Source: Adineta steineri
Lineage: Eukaryota; Rotifera; Eurotatoria; Adinetida; Adinetidae
Length of the DNA stretch: 64,000 nucleotides
Assembly: GCA_905250115.1 (NCBI GenBank)
Contig: CAJNOI010000021.1
Span: 627,895 to 691,894, forward strand
Direction of reading: 5' to 3'
Of the stretch, positions 24,437-34,706 are shown piece after piece. The position numbers were made by a program, and so were the translations under genes. Numbering within the stretch: position 1 is the stretch's first letter; each line of letters opens with the position of its first letter. The notes beneath the pieces were generated by a model, which was not told where the DNA came from, did not search any database, and worked only from the letters and a program-made list of their open reading frames with translations.

Positions 24437-24533
24437 TTGAGGGCGTGAGTGTGGTGAGTGGATCGGTATCGGTGCAGGTATTATCGTTTTTACTCTCACC
24501 CATCACACACCCACTCACACTCACCCACACCCT
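24437..24533. repeat. Telomere-like hairpin repeat copy, extended
   Basis: TTGAGGGCGTGAGTGTGG, then the loop GGTATTATCGTTTTTACTC, then a long C-rich arm with CCCACTCACACTCACCCACA. It lies between tandem copies 2 and 3. Confidence 0.75.
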
Positions 24534-24599
24534 GCCGTCCGCGTGTAATACACAGATAAATATATATGTTGTTTTTTATTTTAGAACTTAATTCTTAAT

Positions 24600-25200
24600 A
24601 TGGATTTCAAACATTTCCTTGAAACATTACGAAATAGTGATTGGAATGTAAGACCAATCCAAAATTCATTTATTTTAATCAATATTTTTATTATTTAGGA
24701 AACATCATTAAACTTGCTACGCAAAAAGTCGATGGATTGTTTAGATTGCGATATAGGACTTCGTGATCGAACAACAAATAAATGAGATTTTAACTTTCGA
24801 AATAATAAGGTCAAACAAAGCAACATGGAAGTTCCAGTCATCGATTTAATCATTGATTATATAAATGGTATCCTTCTCACTCACACCCACACCCACACCC
24901 TCATTTTAACAGATTTTTCTGAACAATTTATCACAAATTGTGATGCTACAATTGGTCCTGATGAATCAATAATGTACAATGGTTCTTATGTTCGAGATGA
25001 CTCCTTTCCAGCAAAACATAGTAATGGTACCACGTGAGTGTAACCGATTGATTTGCCTAAAAATTTATCTTTTATACATGAATATTTAGAACAATGTTTA
25101 TATGTATTTCCAATCGAATTACTAAACCCAATCAATTTGTTTATAAATCACCACCGATCTTACTCCTGAATGTTGGGAAAAGTGTAATTACCATCAAGAA
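24600..25200 (+). pseudogene. Tandem small-gene family, copy 3 (decayed)
   Basis: Exon 1 MDFKHFLETLRNSDWN is intact. Exon 2 reads ETSLNLLRKKSMDCLDCDIG, then RDRTTNK, a stop (TGA), and NNKVKQSNMEVPVIDLIIDY. A further exon (SEQFITNCDATIGPDES, YNGSYVRDDSFP) and a last one (MFICISNRITKPNQF) keep open frames, so the full gene probably had about four exons. The intron after YING consists largely of a C-rich telomere-like arm. The copy ends at the hairpin at 25201. The single internal stop marks recent inactivation or a sequencing error. Confidence 0.55.
24874..24902. repeat. Half copy of the telomere-like repeat filling an intron
   Basis: CACACCCACACCCACACCCT, the C-rich arm only, lies between a GTATCC donor and a TTTTAACAG acceptor. 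It makes up most of a small intron in tandem copy 3. Confidence 0.65.
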
Positions 25201-25250
25201 AAGGGTGGGTGTGGATACAGTTATTATCTCTTTCACTCTCACCCACACCC
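25201..25250. repeat. Telomere-like hairpin repeat copy
   Basis: AAGGGTGGGTGTGGATACAG, then the loop TTATTATCTCTTTCACTC, then ACCCACACCC. It ends exactly where intron 1 sequence of tandem copy 4 begins. Confidence 0.8.
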
Positions 25251-25690
25251 AAAATTTATTCTTTACTTTAATGAATATTTTTATTTAGGAAGAATCATTG
25301 ATATCGTTACGTGATCAGTCTATGGCATGTTTAAAGATTGATATTGGAATTCCAGACCAAACAAGCAATGCAACTAAATATAACTTTTGGGAGAATAAAG
25401 TAAAACAAAGCCAGATGGAAATAACAATAATTAATTTAATAGTTGACTACATCAACGGTAACGATATATATATACTAGCTTATTTGAACCAATCAAATAA
25501 TTTTTGTTTTAGGCAGTATTCGGGCAGTGAATACAGTACTGTGACGGATCTCATCCATCACTATCTCTTTCATATGATCGACCGATCGTATCACATCATG
25601 CATATACACATACACCGGTCAATAATTATTGTTCAACCTTTCTTTCTTCTCTCACCTTTTCTCATGACCGTTTCGCATCATTAGCGATAG
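25251..25690 (+). pseudogene. Tandem small-gene family, copy 4 (5'-truncated)
   Basis: It begins inside intron 1, directly after a hairpin, so exon 1 is missing. Exon 2 is open: EESLISLRDQSMACLKIDIG, then YNFWENKVKQSQMEITIINL and VDYING. The intron from 25457 ends in TTTTAG at about 25512 as in copy 2, giving a short C-terminus (SIRAVNTVL). Without splicing the frame also runs on to 25684. Confidence 0.55.
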
Positions 25691-26028
25691 ATATTTGTTC
25701 ATTGTTATTCTCGCTCTGCTCGTATATAAACTTGTGCATTCATATTCGTGTAGATTCATTTCTTTTGGTTTTGGATGTTTAACATTGGCATTCAAACTTC
25801 TTTTAATAAATGATTAAAGTCAAAAATATTTGATATACTTTCGAAACTTATACTCAACTATAGAAATGATATTCTTGCAATATTATTTGTTTTTCTATAA
25901 GTACTATTTCAATAAAGATCAGAAAAAAAACATATTTTTTTTGTGAAAACAATATTAACTTGTGATAACATACAAAAGCAACAGATCTTTCTATATGTCA
26001 GTCGTATTAATGTTGATGAATAACAGCA

Positions 26029-26090
26029 CTGAGGGTGGTGTGGATGTGGGTGTGGGTGATATCCTTTTCATTTTCACACACACCCACACC
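26029..26090. repeat. Telomere-like hairpin repeat copy
   Basis: GAGGGTGGTGTGGATGTGGG on the left, the loop GATATCCTTTTCATTTTC, and CACACACCCACACC on the right. It borders a GC-rich block. Confidence 0.75.
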
Positions 26091-26124
26091 AAGATGGACA
26101 ATATTTGATGTTGAATGTGTTTAT

Positions 26125-26290
26125 ATTTGAAACTGAGATTGCTGAGACCGACATTCAGCCCTGACCGACACCGGGACTGAACGAGATTGGGCCTTGAGTG
26201 ACTCCGGGCCCCCACCGAGGCTGATATCAGGCCCTGACCGAGACGGAGATGGAAAATCTCGATTTCGTCTTGGGCTCGGTACATCCATAA
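26125..26290. repeat. GC-rich block with repeated GCCCTGACCGA-type motif
   Basis: This block is far more GC-rich than its AT-rich surroundings. It repeats GCCCTGACCGA at about 26157 and 26232, with related GACCGAC and GACTCCGGGCC motifs, and contains GAGATT near the start and AATCTC near the end. It is adjacent to a hairpin. Probably a small mobile or tandem repeat; no gene is recognised. Confidence 0.45.
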
Positions 26291-27019
26291 GTCCTGCGTT
26301 AATATATAAAGCAGCCTATAATGCTAGACGTTCATTATATCATGTTCAACAGCTATAGCGAGTTGGTAAATTTTTTTCAGATATTACTTGAATTAATTAA
26401 TCGCGTATAAATTACAAATAATATTAAGCTATTTTTTTAGTCTAATTTTTCTGACCTTTTCGTATTCTTTACTTTTAACTTATTTTTTTTGTTTTTTTTA
26501 TGTGAATAGTTGATTTGTAAAATGGAATTCGAAATTCTACAAAAATGCTCATATATATTCACTGTCGATTTTAAAATTATAAAATCAAATTTTTTATTCT
26601 TAATAATTTGAGTATCTTATTTTCAAAAAATTAGAAAATCGTCAAAAACATCATATGCGCATTTCTGGAATATTCGTCATCAAATTCTATACCTTATTTT
26701 CTATTTTACTGCGTGACAGCTGCAAATCCTACCAATGGTTTTTCTCCGTTAAAATTTACTATGATAATTTTATTCACATTTTGTTAGTGGTAAGATAAAC
26801 GCTTGAGCATATGCATTAATGATAATGTCGGAACAAACACGTTTTTTCAATATATGCGCGATAAATTTAGATAAAATATAGTCAAACTTAAACGTTTTCT
26901 TTCTTCTACAACAAACGAGACAAAAGAGAGAAGAGAAAAGAAAAGAAAAGAAAATGGTATGTGAGAACTAATAAACTCTACTGCACGACACATACACATT
27001 TAACTCACCACGACAAGTA
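26291..27019. other. Upstream region of the large LDLa/EGF/7TM gene
   Basis: AT-rich sequence without a gene. A purine run of GAAAA-type units lies at about 26930-26954, shortly before the start codon of the receptor. Confidence 0.4.
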
Positions 27020-30000
27020 ATGTTATTAGTTCGATTTTTTCAGTGGTCCTTCCATTTATATTTGGTCAGCAAAGTGACAAGTTCACTTCAGTTCAATCTT
27101 CATCATACACATGGGATAAGCGAGAATAACCATAGCACTGGAATGCAGCATGATTGTCTGTACCATGCCACTGCTTCGATTGATAATAATAAAAAACCTT
27201 ATCAGATAGTTCGATATTGTCTGAGCGAGTGGGCATCAGAATGGAATATAGAGAATAATCGTGATCAAAATTTCACTTTTTCCGAACTACGCCATCGAAA
27301 TATTACTAGTCAACAACTATATCTTTGGTCGGCACCCATTGATCTTATTGAACGTTACCAATTCTACTTAAATCAACCATTGAATTCAACAAAAACAGAT
27401 ATAGAGACTGAACTCTTCTATAATTGTACACTTCCATGGTTTGGTCCAGTCTGTCAGTATATGTTCGATCAATACGACCCTTATCATTCATCGTTTGCAG
27501 AGATAATTCGTGATTTCTATCAAAATAGAAATGACATGAGCTCGTTAACATGTTATACCCATTTACAATGTGATCGTGGTACGCCTTTGATTTGTCTTGA
27601 CTGGACTGATATTTGTAATGGAATCATTGATTGTCTTGATGGAGGACAGGATGAAGAAGATTGTTGGCAACTTGAAGTTAACGACTGTCTAGATACCGAA
27701 TACCGATGTCGTAATGGGCAGTGTATACCCAAAGATTTCTATCGGGATGATGAATATAATACTGGCGATATGATGAATCTCGATTGTCTCGATGGATCTG
27801 ACGAACTGTTTGACGATAATAAACGTAACAGATGTGCAAGACGTGAACCAACATTTCAGTGCGAAGAAGCCACATGTCGTATTACACCAACAATTGATAC
27901 CCGAGAATTTAAGACATTGTCATCAAGTTCCTGTATCAATGAACGCGGCAAGTTACTCATGCAAGCAATGCTTTCAGTTAAAGAAAATTCGGTGAACGAT
28001 ACATGTTGGCGTGCACTCATGTGCAGCGCTTTTACTCTAATGGTTACTGATGATTCACCATGTTACGGCTTTTGCTATCCTGGATCGTGTACACACTATA
28101 TCGAAAACAATTGTCCAGATTTGATACTTCTGCCAGCTGTACCCTTGCTGTTCGGTCATGTGCACTTAATCTACACCAATAAGATCATCGAACATTTAGT
28201 AGGCATTCTCACTCCTACATATGTGTGCTATAATAATCAACATTGCAGCGAAATGCCAACCACAATCACGTTGCCATCCTTGAATAATGCCACATGTCGC
28301 CCTTACAGTGAACTTCCATATCCATTAACAGATATGATTACCGAATGGGACACAATATTCAACCATGTACAAAGTGTCTTTCGCACCTGTACACCAATCG
28401 TCAACAATTATTCGACATTTTGTAACATATCCACTATGTACCAGTGCTTCGGTTCATCCAAGTGCATTTCAATATATCGTCCCAATGACGGCATACGAGA
28501 TTGTTATCATGAAGATGATGAAAACTTCGTCGCAACTACTGAACAAAGTTTATCAAAACCATTCAAAAACTGTTACAAATGTCAAAACTCGAATAAATGC
28601 ATTAATCATTATTTTCTCAATGATGGTTTATCTCAATGTCCACAGCAAGACGACGAAACTAATGATCATTCCGTTATAAAGCATGTTTCCTTTCAAACAA
28701 TTTGCGATGGTTTCACCGAACTATGGCCAGTGACTATCGAAGGTCGAGAGGAAACAGACGAAACACAATGTGAACAATGGCCATGCAACAATGTATACAC
28801 CCACTGCGATGGAATTTGGAATTGTCTCAATGGATCTGATGAACTTAATTGTAATACTACGTTGCCACGATCCAATTGTACATCTCATCAGCATCTGTGT
28901 GTCTCACCCATAACAAATAAATTCATGTGTTTATCTATTGAGCAAGCCAATGATAACTTTACTAATTGTCTTGGTGCAACTGATGAGCCTCGAATATGTA
29001 GAATAAGTCAAAACCCACGTAACACATACAGCTTTTACTGTGAGAATGATGGGCATTTACCGTGTATTCATTATAACAATCTGTGTAATGGCTATAAAGA
29101 ATGCAAGTATGGCGAAGATGAAGAATTTTGTGAGCCTGTTGACTATCAGGAATATTGTTTTAAAGAAGATCCACCGTTTGTCTCTGATGTCAGATTGTTT
29201 TTTTGTCACCGTCTCCAAGATCAAAGAAAACGGTCGCAGGTATTCTTCTTACTTGGTCCGACAAATAATTTCATCAGACAAACAAATGTGCCCAAACAAA
29301 AACAGAATACTCTATTGCCATCGGCATCTATAACTCGAGCTACTTCTCAACGTGAGTATCGTTGTCATCACGGTATCGATATACGCATCTGGTTGGGTAG
29401 TAAAAAGAATTCGACAACAATCACTAGTTGCCTCTGTCCGCCGAACTTTTATGGTAACACATGCCAATATCAGAATCAACGAGTGAGCCTCACCATTCAG
29501 ATTCGAGCACCACCCAATGATGGACGTACACCATTTGCATTTGTTGTCTCACTTATCGACAATGATGATCAAGTAATTAATTCTTATGAACAACTCACCT
29601 ATCTCTCGGCAAAAGCCTGTCAAAAGAAAATTAATATCTATTTACTTTATCTGACTCGACCAAAAAATATGACAAAACACTATTCAATACATATTAATGC
29701 ATATGAGAAGATATCATTAGTCCATCGAACAAGTTGGCTGATACCACTTAATTTTCCATTTTTACCCGTGCATCGTATCGCCACTATTCTTACCATTCCA
29801 GCGAGGAATGATGTTGCGAAAAGTTGTTTGAATCACCTATGTATTCACGGACAATGCACCAAGTATGCTAACAACAACACAATTGACACCAGTTTTTGTC
29901 TTTGCAATCAAGGATGGACTGGGCGGTACTGTAATATTTCATACACATGTAACTGTGCGAATAACTCTCTATGTGCTGGTGTACTTGCTGAAAATCAATC

Positions 30001-31777
30001 TATATGCGTTTGTCCTCTTGGTATATTCGGTGAAAGATGTTTTCTCAACAATATAGTGTGTCAATCCAACCCGTGTGACAATCGTGGACAATGTATGCCC
30101 GTTGATGAAAACACTGCATCAAACAAATTTACATGCATCTGCCCCGAAGGCTTCAGTGGAAATACATGTCAAATTAATGACACAAAAATAGTTGTTTCAT
30201 TTGAAAAAGGTATAACTCTATCACAATCAATAATTGTTCATTTTATTCAAGCATCAAAATATAAACTCCACGAGCGTAGCACTATTTTCAAAAAGATTCT
30301 GGTCGATCAAAACTCAGCGACGATCTATTGGTCATATCCATTCGCTGTTATGCTTATCGAAACTTCTGAGAGTACTTATTATTTGGCTGTTGCACAAGAG
30401 ACATATGTTGCATCGACGACGGTTATGAGTACCATCAATCCATCACATCGATGCGCCCATATAAATGAATTATTTAATAAGACATTCGTCAAATCACATA
30501 TTCTTCATCGTATTAAGTACTATCATACACCGTGTCAAAACCGTTCATCACGACTGTTGTGTTTCTATGATGATATTCATATTTGTTTGTGCACCACTTT
30601 TGAGCAGAAACGATTGGCAAATTGTTTCGAATTTGATCATCATATGAAACATGACTGTATTGGTCAAAATACATGTGAAAATGGAGCTAAATGTTTTCAA
30701 GACAATCTCAAATGTCCACAAGCATCACTATGTATGTGTCCTGAATGTTTCTATGGAACACAATGTCAGTTTACTACAAAAGGTTTTGGCCTTTCGTTGG
30801 ACGCCGTTTTGGGCTATCATATTCAACCTCATGTAGCCCTTCAACATCAATCCTCAACTGTACAGGTTAGTGTAGCACTCACCACTATCATGTTTGCTCT
30901 AGGAGTCGTGAATGGTATTCTTTCCATAATGACATTCAAGATGAAAACTATACGGCAAGTTGGTTGTGGTATCTATCTAATGGTTTCATCGATCATATCT
31001 TTACTCACGATCATGCTATTTGCGCTCAAAGTCTGGTTACTCGTGGTGTTACAAATGGCAATGATTACGAATCGATCATTTCTACATATTCAGTGTATTT
31101 CTGTGGATCTTCTTATACGAGTTTGTCTTAGCATGGGTCAATGGATCAATGCATGTGTCGCCATCGAGCGAGCAACAACTGCAAGGAAAGGAGTCAACTT
31201 TAACAAGATTATGAGCAGAAGAGTAGCTAAACGGGTTGTTATTATCCTTACTCTTCTAATAATCAGCACAATCATTCATGATCCCATGCATCGAAAGCTA
31301 ATCGATGATGATGATGAAGAGCAACGAACTTGGTGTATTGTCACTTATTCAACCAGTCTTCAAGTTTTCGATTCTATTGTCAACATTATTCATTTTTTTG
31401 TTCCATTTTTCATCAATATAATATCGGCTATCGTCATTATCATAACAATTTCTCGACAACAAGTACTTATTCGTCCTCGTCAGACATACAAGCAACATTT
31501 GCATGAACAATTTCAAAAACACAAACAACTACTTATTGGGCCGTGCGTACTAACCGTTCTGGCTTTTCCACGTCTATATATTTCTTTCATCTCGAGTTGC
31601 ATGAAATCAGCTCGTAGTCCATATTTATTTCTTATTGGCTATTTCATTTCATTTGTTCCATCCATGCTTACTTTTCCCATATTTGTCGCACCATCGAAAT
31701 CGTATAGAAAAGAATTTCATAAATCAATCAAACAATGTACAAACGTTATATATCAACGTCTATATTTCAACCAATGA
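27020..31777 (+). CDS. Large LDLa/EGF-repeat 7TM receptor, intronless
   Basis: One uninterrupted frame of 1585 residues. It opens with a signal peptide (LLVRFFQWSFHLYLVSKVTS). The extracellular part has several LDL-receptor class A-type modules between about residues 175 and 700 (DICNGIIDCLDGGQDEEDC, CDGIWNCLNGSDELNC, CNGYKECKYGEDEEFC). EGF-like modules follow between about 800 and 1265 (CLCNQGWTGRYC, CICPEGFSGNTC, CMCPECFYGTQC). The last 300 residues form a 7TM domain: TM1 near VALTTIMFALGVVNGILSI and the TM3 end ACVAIERATT, a DRY-like motif. It ends in a short basic tail. The LDLa and EGF modules suggest recognition of an extracellular protein or lipoprotein coupled to G-protein signalling, by analogy with relaxin-type LDLa receptors. 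The ligand is unknown. Absence of introns in so long a gene is notable here. Confidence 0.88.
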   Translation: MLLVRFFQWSFHLYLVSKVTSSLQFNLHHTHGISENNHSTGMQHDCLYHATASIDNNKKPYQIVRYCLSEWASEWNIENNRDQNFTFSELRHRNITSQQLYLWSAPIDLIERYQFYLNQPLNSTKTDIETELFYNCTLPWFGPVCQYMFDQYDPYHSSFAEIIRDFYQNRNDMSSLTCYTHLQCDRGTPLICLDWTDICNGIIDCLDGGQDEEDCWQLEVNDCLDTEYRCRNGQCIPKDFYRDDEYNTGDMMNLDCLDGSDELFDDNKRNRCARREPTFQCEEATCRITPTIDTREFKTLSSSSCINERGKLLMQAMLSVKENSVNDTCWRALMCSAFTLMVTDDSPCYGFCYPGSCTHYIENNCPDLILLPAVPLLFGHVHLIYTNKIIEHLVGILTPTYVCYNNQHCSEMPTTITLPSLNNATCRPYSELPYPLTDMITEWDTIFNHVQSVFRTCTPIVNNYSTFCNISTMYQCFGSSKCISIYRPNDGIRDCYHEDDENFVATTEQSLSKPFKNCYKCQNSNKCINHYFLNDGLSQCPQQDDETNDHSVIKHVSFQTICDGFTELWPVTIEGREETDETQCEQWPCNNVYTHCDGIWNCLNGSDELNCNTTLPRSNCTSHQHLCVSPITNKFMCLSIEQANDNFTNCLGATDEPRICRISQNPRNTYSFYCENDGHLPCIHYNNLCNGYKECKYGEDEEFCEPVDYQEYCFKEDPPFVSDVRLFFCHRLQDQRKRSQVFFLLGPTNNFIRQTNVPKQKQNTLLPSASITRATSQREYRCHHGIDIRIWLGSKKNSTTITSCLCPPNFYGNTCQYQNQRVSLTIQIRAPPNDGRTPFAFVVSLIDNDDQVINSYEQLTYLSAKACQKKINIYLLYLTRPKNMTKHYSIHINAYEKISLVHRTSWLIPLNFPFLPVHRIATILTIPARNDVAKSCLNHLCIHGQCTKYANNNTIDTSFCLCNQGWTGRYCNISYTCNCANNSLCAGVLAENQSICVCPLGIFGERCFLNNIVCQSNPCDNRGQCMPVDENTASNKFTCICPEGFSGNTCQINDTKIVVSFEKGITLSQSIIVHFIQASKYKLHERSTIFKKILVDQNSATIYWSYPFAVMLIETSESTYYLAVAQETYVASTTVMSTINPSHRCAHINELFNKTFVKSHILHRIKYYHTPCQNRSSRLLCFYDDIHICLCTTFEQKRLANCFEFDHHMKHDCIGQNTCENGAKCFQDNLKCPQASLCMCPECFYGTQCQFTTKGFGLSLDAVLGYHIQPHVALQHQSSTVQVSVALTTIMFALGVVNGILSIMTFKMKTIRQVGCGIYLMVSSIISLLTIMLFALKVWLLVVLQMAMITNRSFLHIQCISVDLLIRVCLSMGQWINACVAIERATTARKGVNFNKIMSRRVAKRVVIILTLLIISTIIHDPMHRKLIDDDDEEQRTWCIVTYSTSLQVFDSIVNIIHFFVPFFINIISAIVIIITISRQQVLIRPRQTYKQHLHEQFQKHKQLLIGPCVLTVLAFPRLYISFISSCMKSARSPYLFLIGYFISFVPSMLTFPIFVAPSKSYRKEFHKSIKQCTNVIYQRLYFNQ

Positions 31778-31949
31778 GAAAGAAGTAACCAGACTATGGA
31801 GTTATCATATATTCGTTTTTTGAACAACACAAATAGAACGTTAATTAACTATTTCGAACGTATGATTCACTTTCTGATATTGTGTTGGGTGTATGATACA
31901 GTTTATCAATGAAAATTCTAGTAACACATTTTATCAAAATTTTACAGTA

Positions 31950-31990
31950 TGGGAATGTGGGTGTGAAAGAAGGCGAGACACTCACAGCCT
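31950..31990. repeat. Telomere-like hairpin repeat copy, degenerate
   Basis: GGGAATGTGGGTGTG followed by a purine-rich loop and a weak right arm (GACACTCACAGCC). It lies about 170 bp after the receptor stop codon. Confidence 0.5.
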
Positions 31991-32075
31991 GCTCATATTA
32001 TTAAAAACTAAAAAAGTTATATATATATTTCTTTTCTCTTACACTGTTATTAATTAACTTCTTATACATTATTTA

Positions 32076-32650
32076 TTAAAAAAAAATTTCATGTTGATTT
32101 GCCGAATTTTGTTCAATTAATTTAAATAAATGAATAATAGACACATTATATGAATTCAGTTTTAATTTCGTAGTTTTTGATAACAATCGATTTCTGATTT
32201 TTGTGCATAGATGAACGCCATCTTGTATAAACATAAACATTTGAATTCGCTTTAGATATTGCCAAGACGACCAACTTGATGGACTTTCAATTTTGAAAGT
32301 TAGCGTATTATTATAAACGTTTAATGGTTCAGTTTTGACAAGGAATGTGAATGCTAAACGCATTCCTCTGATATAATTTGGGTCACCATCTGTCGAAAAT
32401 CCTAATACGCGAGTTTTATGAGAGTACAATTGATGATATATCATAATCCAACGTTTCAAAACATCTGTAGAGGTGATCCTGTTACCAGTATCATATGCAG
32501 CTAAAACTGTTGATGCTTGTGCTATAGAAAGATCTGAGTTTAAAATATAGGTTGTAAACAATGTACATTAACTAGATTTGCACGTGGATTATTTTCCATT
32601 AAAATTTGAAGTTCTTCAAACGATTGGCCTCCCGTCTATGACTGGTGTAA
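32076..32650 (-). pseudogene. Remnant of a DDE-type transposase-like gene
   Basis: On the minus strand 32561-32076 is open for 161 residues, including VLGFSTDGDPNYIRGMRLAF and FMFIQDGVHLCTKIRNRLLS. The D-G and D..H..K..RN pattern recalls the catalytic part of P-element/THAP9- or Kolobok-like transposases (D..H-K-RN). That assignment is tentative. Just upstream, in another frame, SFEELQILMENNPRANLVNV is readable, so the gene is frameshifted. No N-terminal DNA-binding domain and no terminal repeats are visible. A hairpin repeat lies upstream at 32692-32752. Confidence 0.5.
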
Positions 32651-32691
32651 TTAATCCATTAAAATTACTAGATACAGAGACGTATTGTACT

Positions 32692-32752
32692 CTTGAAGGT
32701 GAGTGTGGGTATTTTATTTCACTTACGTCCATATCTACAGCCACACCCACTC
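32692..32752. repeat. Telomere-like hairpin repeat copy
   Basis: TTGAAGGTGAGTGTGGGT on the left and CAGCCACACCCACTC on the right. It lies in the upstream part of the transposase remnant. Confidence 0.65.
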
Positions 32753-32996
32753 CTGGCTTTAGCCGATGCATCTTGTTGTAAAGTAGATGAAATTGTAAAA
32801 ACACCGAAAACAAGCGTTGGTAATGCTACAAATAAAATTATTGCTTTATTTGTTTCATGAAAAAGATTTTAACTTGTGTTCTAATTTATGAAATTTTATT
32901 AAAGAAAAAAAGAATAGTTTATTGTATTAGATTTCAAAATATATTAATAATGCAAAATATAAGTCAATAATCAATATCTATAGAAAAGCTTATGAT

Positions 32997-34706
32997 CTAT
33001 TTCCGATTATAAATATTTGTAAAGAATTTTAGTTTTGTTCGAAATTTTTCGTGTAACATTGACCAAGTAAATCGCCAAGTCCAATTTTGTGGACCATCAT
33101 AATCGGGATTTGATGCTAAAAAAATGAGTTATTTTTAGAAAAATCGAATGATGATGATGATAACTTACACAATGATGGATCATTCATCCGACAATCATTA
33201 CCTAAACCAAGTACGTCTTGAAATTCAATAATAGTACGATTAGCTACTGTTCCTAATACCATTTGTATCAAATACCAATTGATATGTTTATCCAAATATG
33301 ATATAACAATATCTTGATTACCTAATTTATCATGATCATCGGCATCATGCATGATTGGAATATTAATATATTCTAAAAAATTTTTCTTTTCATCTTTCAA
33401 TGCATGATGTATCCACCAACCAACAACCGTTAGAGAATCATGTGTGCCTGTATATGCCGTACAATTTGGTAGATAATTATGTGGAAGATGAAGATTGTCT
33501 GGTTGAAAAGTAAAAGCAAATTGTAATATTCGAATACCAGTCAGATTGAATTGATCACGTAATTCAATGATTTCTTTTGTTATATTACCGAGATCTTCAA
33601 CGATAAGAGGTAAATCTTTTCCTAATGCATCGAAAATAGCATTGAAAAATTCAGTTCCTCTAATTAAAATATTGAAAAGAAAGTTTGATCAATTCGAATG
33701 ACAAAACTTACGGTGCTTTTACCCATTGACCATCTTTTGGTTGCAAAGGAACATGATTTTCATCGACAGGAATTGACCAATAGGATTCAAGACCACGAAA
33801 ATGATCAATACGTACAATATCAACTATTTGTAATGTTTTTTCTAAACGTTTTATCCACCAATTAAATACTGCAGATTTTTTTAAATTATCATTCCAATTA
33901 TAAATAGGCGTATTCCAATTTTGACCATTTGTACTACAATCATCTGGTGGATAACCTGAAACGACAGATGGAAGTAATGTATCATTGTCTAATTGAAATA
34001 TTTTTGTATTTGCCCATACATCAACAGAATTATAATCAACATAAATAGGCATATCACCAATAAGTTTAATATTTAATTGATTTGCATATGTTTTTAATTT
34101 TTTCCATTGTTCATGAAATATATATTGAATAAAAATATAATATTGAATAAAATCCTGTTTTGTTTCGCGTATTTGTTGCAATTTGTTTTTTTGATAAAAT
34201 TTCAATTCATGTGGCCATTCTGACCATGATTTCTTATTTTGTTGCTCTTTAATTGTCATATATAACGAATAATCATCAAGCCAATCATGTTCAGATTGAA
34301 GAAATTCTTTCAATAAATCATCAACTTGTTTTTGTTGTTGTTTTTGAAAATTTTCGAAGGCTTTCTTCAAAATTGTATGTTTATATTCCGTTACTTGTTT
34401 AAATTTTACATATTGATCATTCAATTGAAATGTAGATGGTATAATTAAATCTTCTTTTGTCAATAATTTCATATCATATAATTTATCAGGACTAATCAAT
34501 AATGGATTACCAGCAAATGCTGATACACTAGAATAGGGCGAACATTTTTCAGTCGGCGTTAATGGTAATATTTGCCATAGTTTTTGATTTGTTTCATGAA
34601 GAAAATCGATGAATTTATATGCTTCAGGACCAAAATCACCAATACCATACGGACTTGGTAGACTTGTTATATGTAATAATATACCTGATGCGCGTTCTCC
34701 GTTCAT
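32997..34706 (-). CDS. malQ: 4-alpha-glucanotransferase (amylomaltase, GH77), 3 exons
   Basis: Minus-strand exons 34706-33712, 33659-33169 and 33115-32997 join in phase to 534 residues, close to bacterial MalQ and plant DPE1 lengths. It transfers alpha-1,4-glucan segments between maltooligosaccharides. The N-terminus reads GILLHITSLPSPYGIGDFGP, the standard GH77 opening. Further GH77 blocks are WQILPLTPT, GDMPIYVDYNSVDVWA and VRIDHFRGLESYW (with the catalytic Asp of the R.DHFRG block). VEDLGNIT supplies the acid/base Glu, and TGTHDSLTVVGWW corresponds to the usual GTHDN. The His-Asp pair is kept but Asn is Ser here. No signal peptide or transit peptide is visible, so it is probably cytosolic. 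Animals normally lack GH77; bacterial or plant-type origin by horizontal transfer followed by intron gain is my inference. Confidence 0.9.

Noticed and set aside
25991-26284. 97-residue minus-strand frame across a hairpin and GC-rich block
   Set aside because: It reads through two repeat elements and has no conserved motif.
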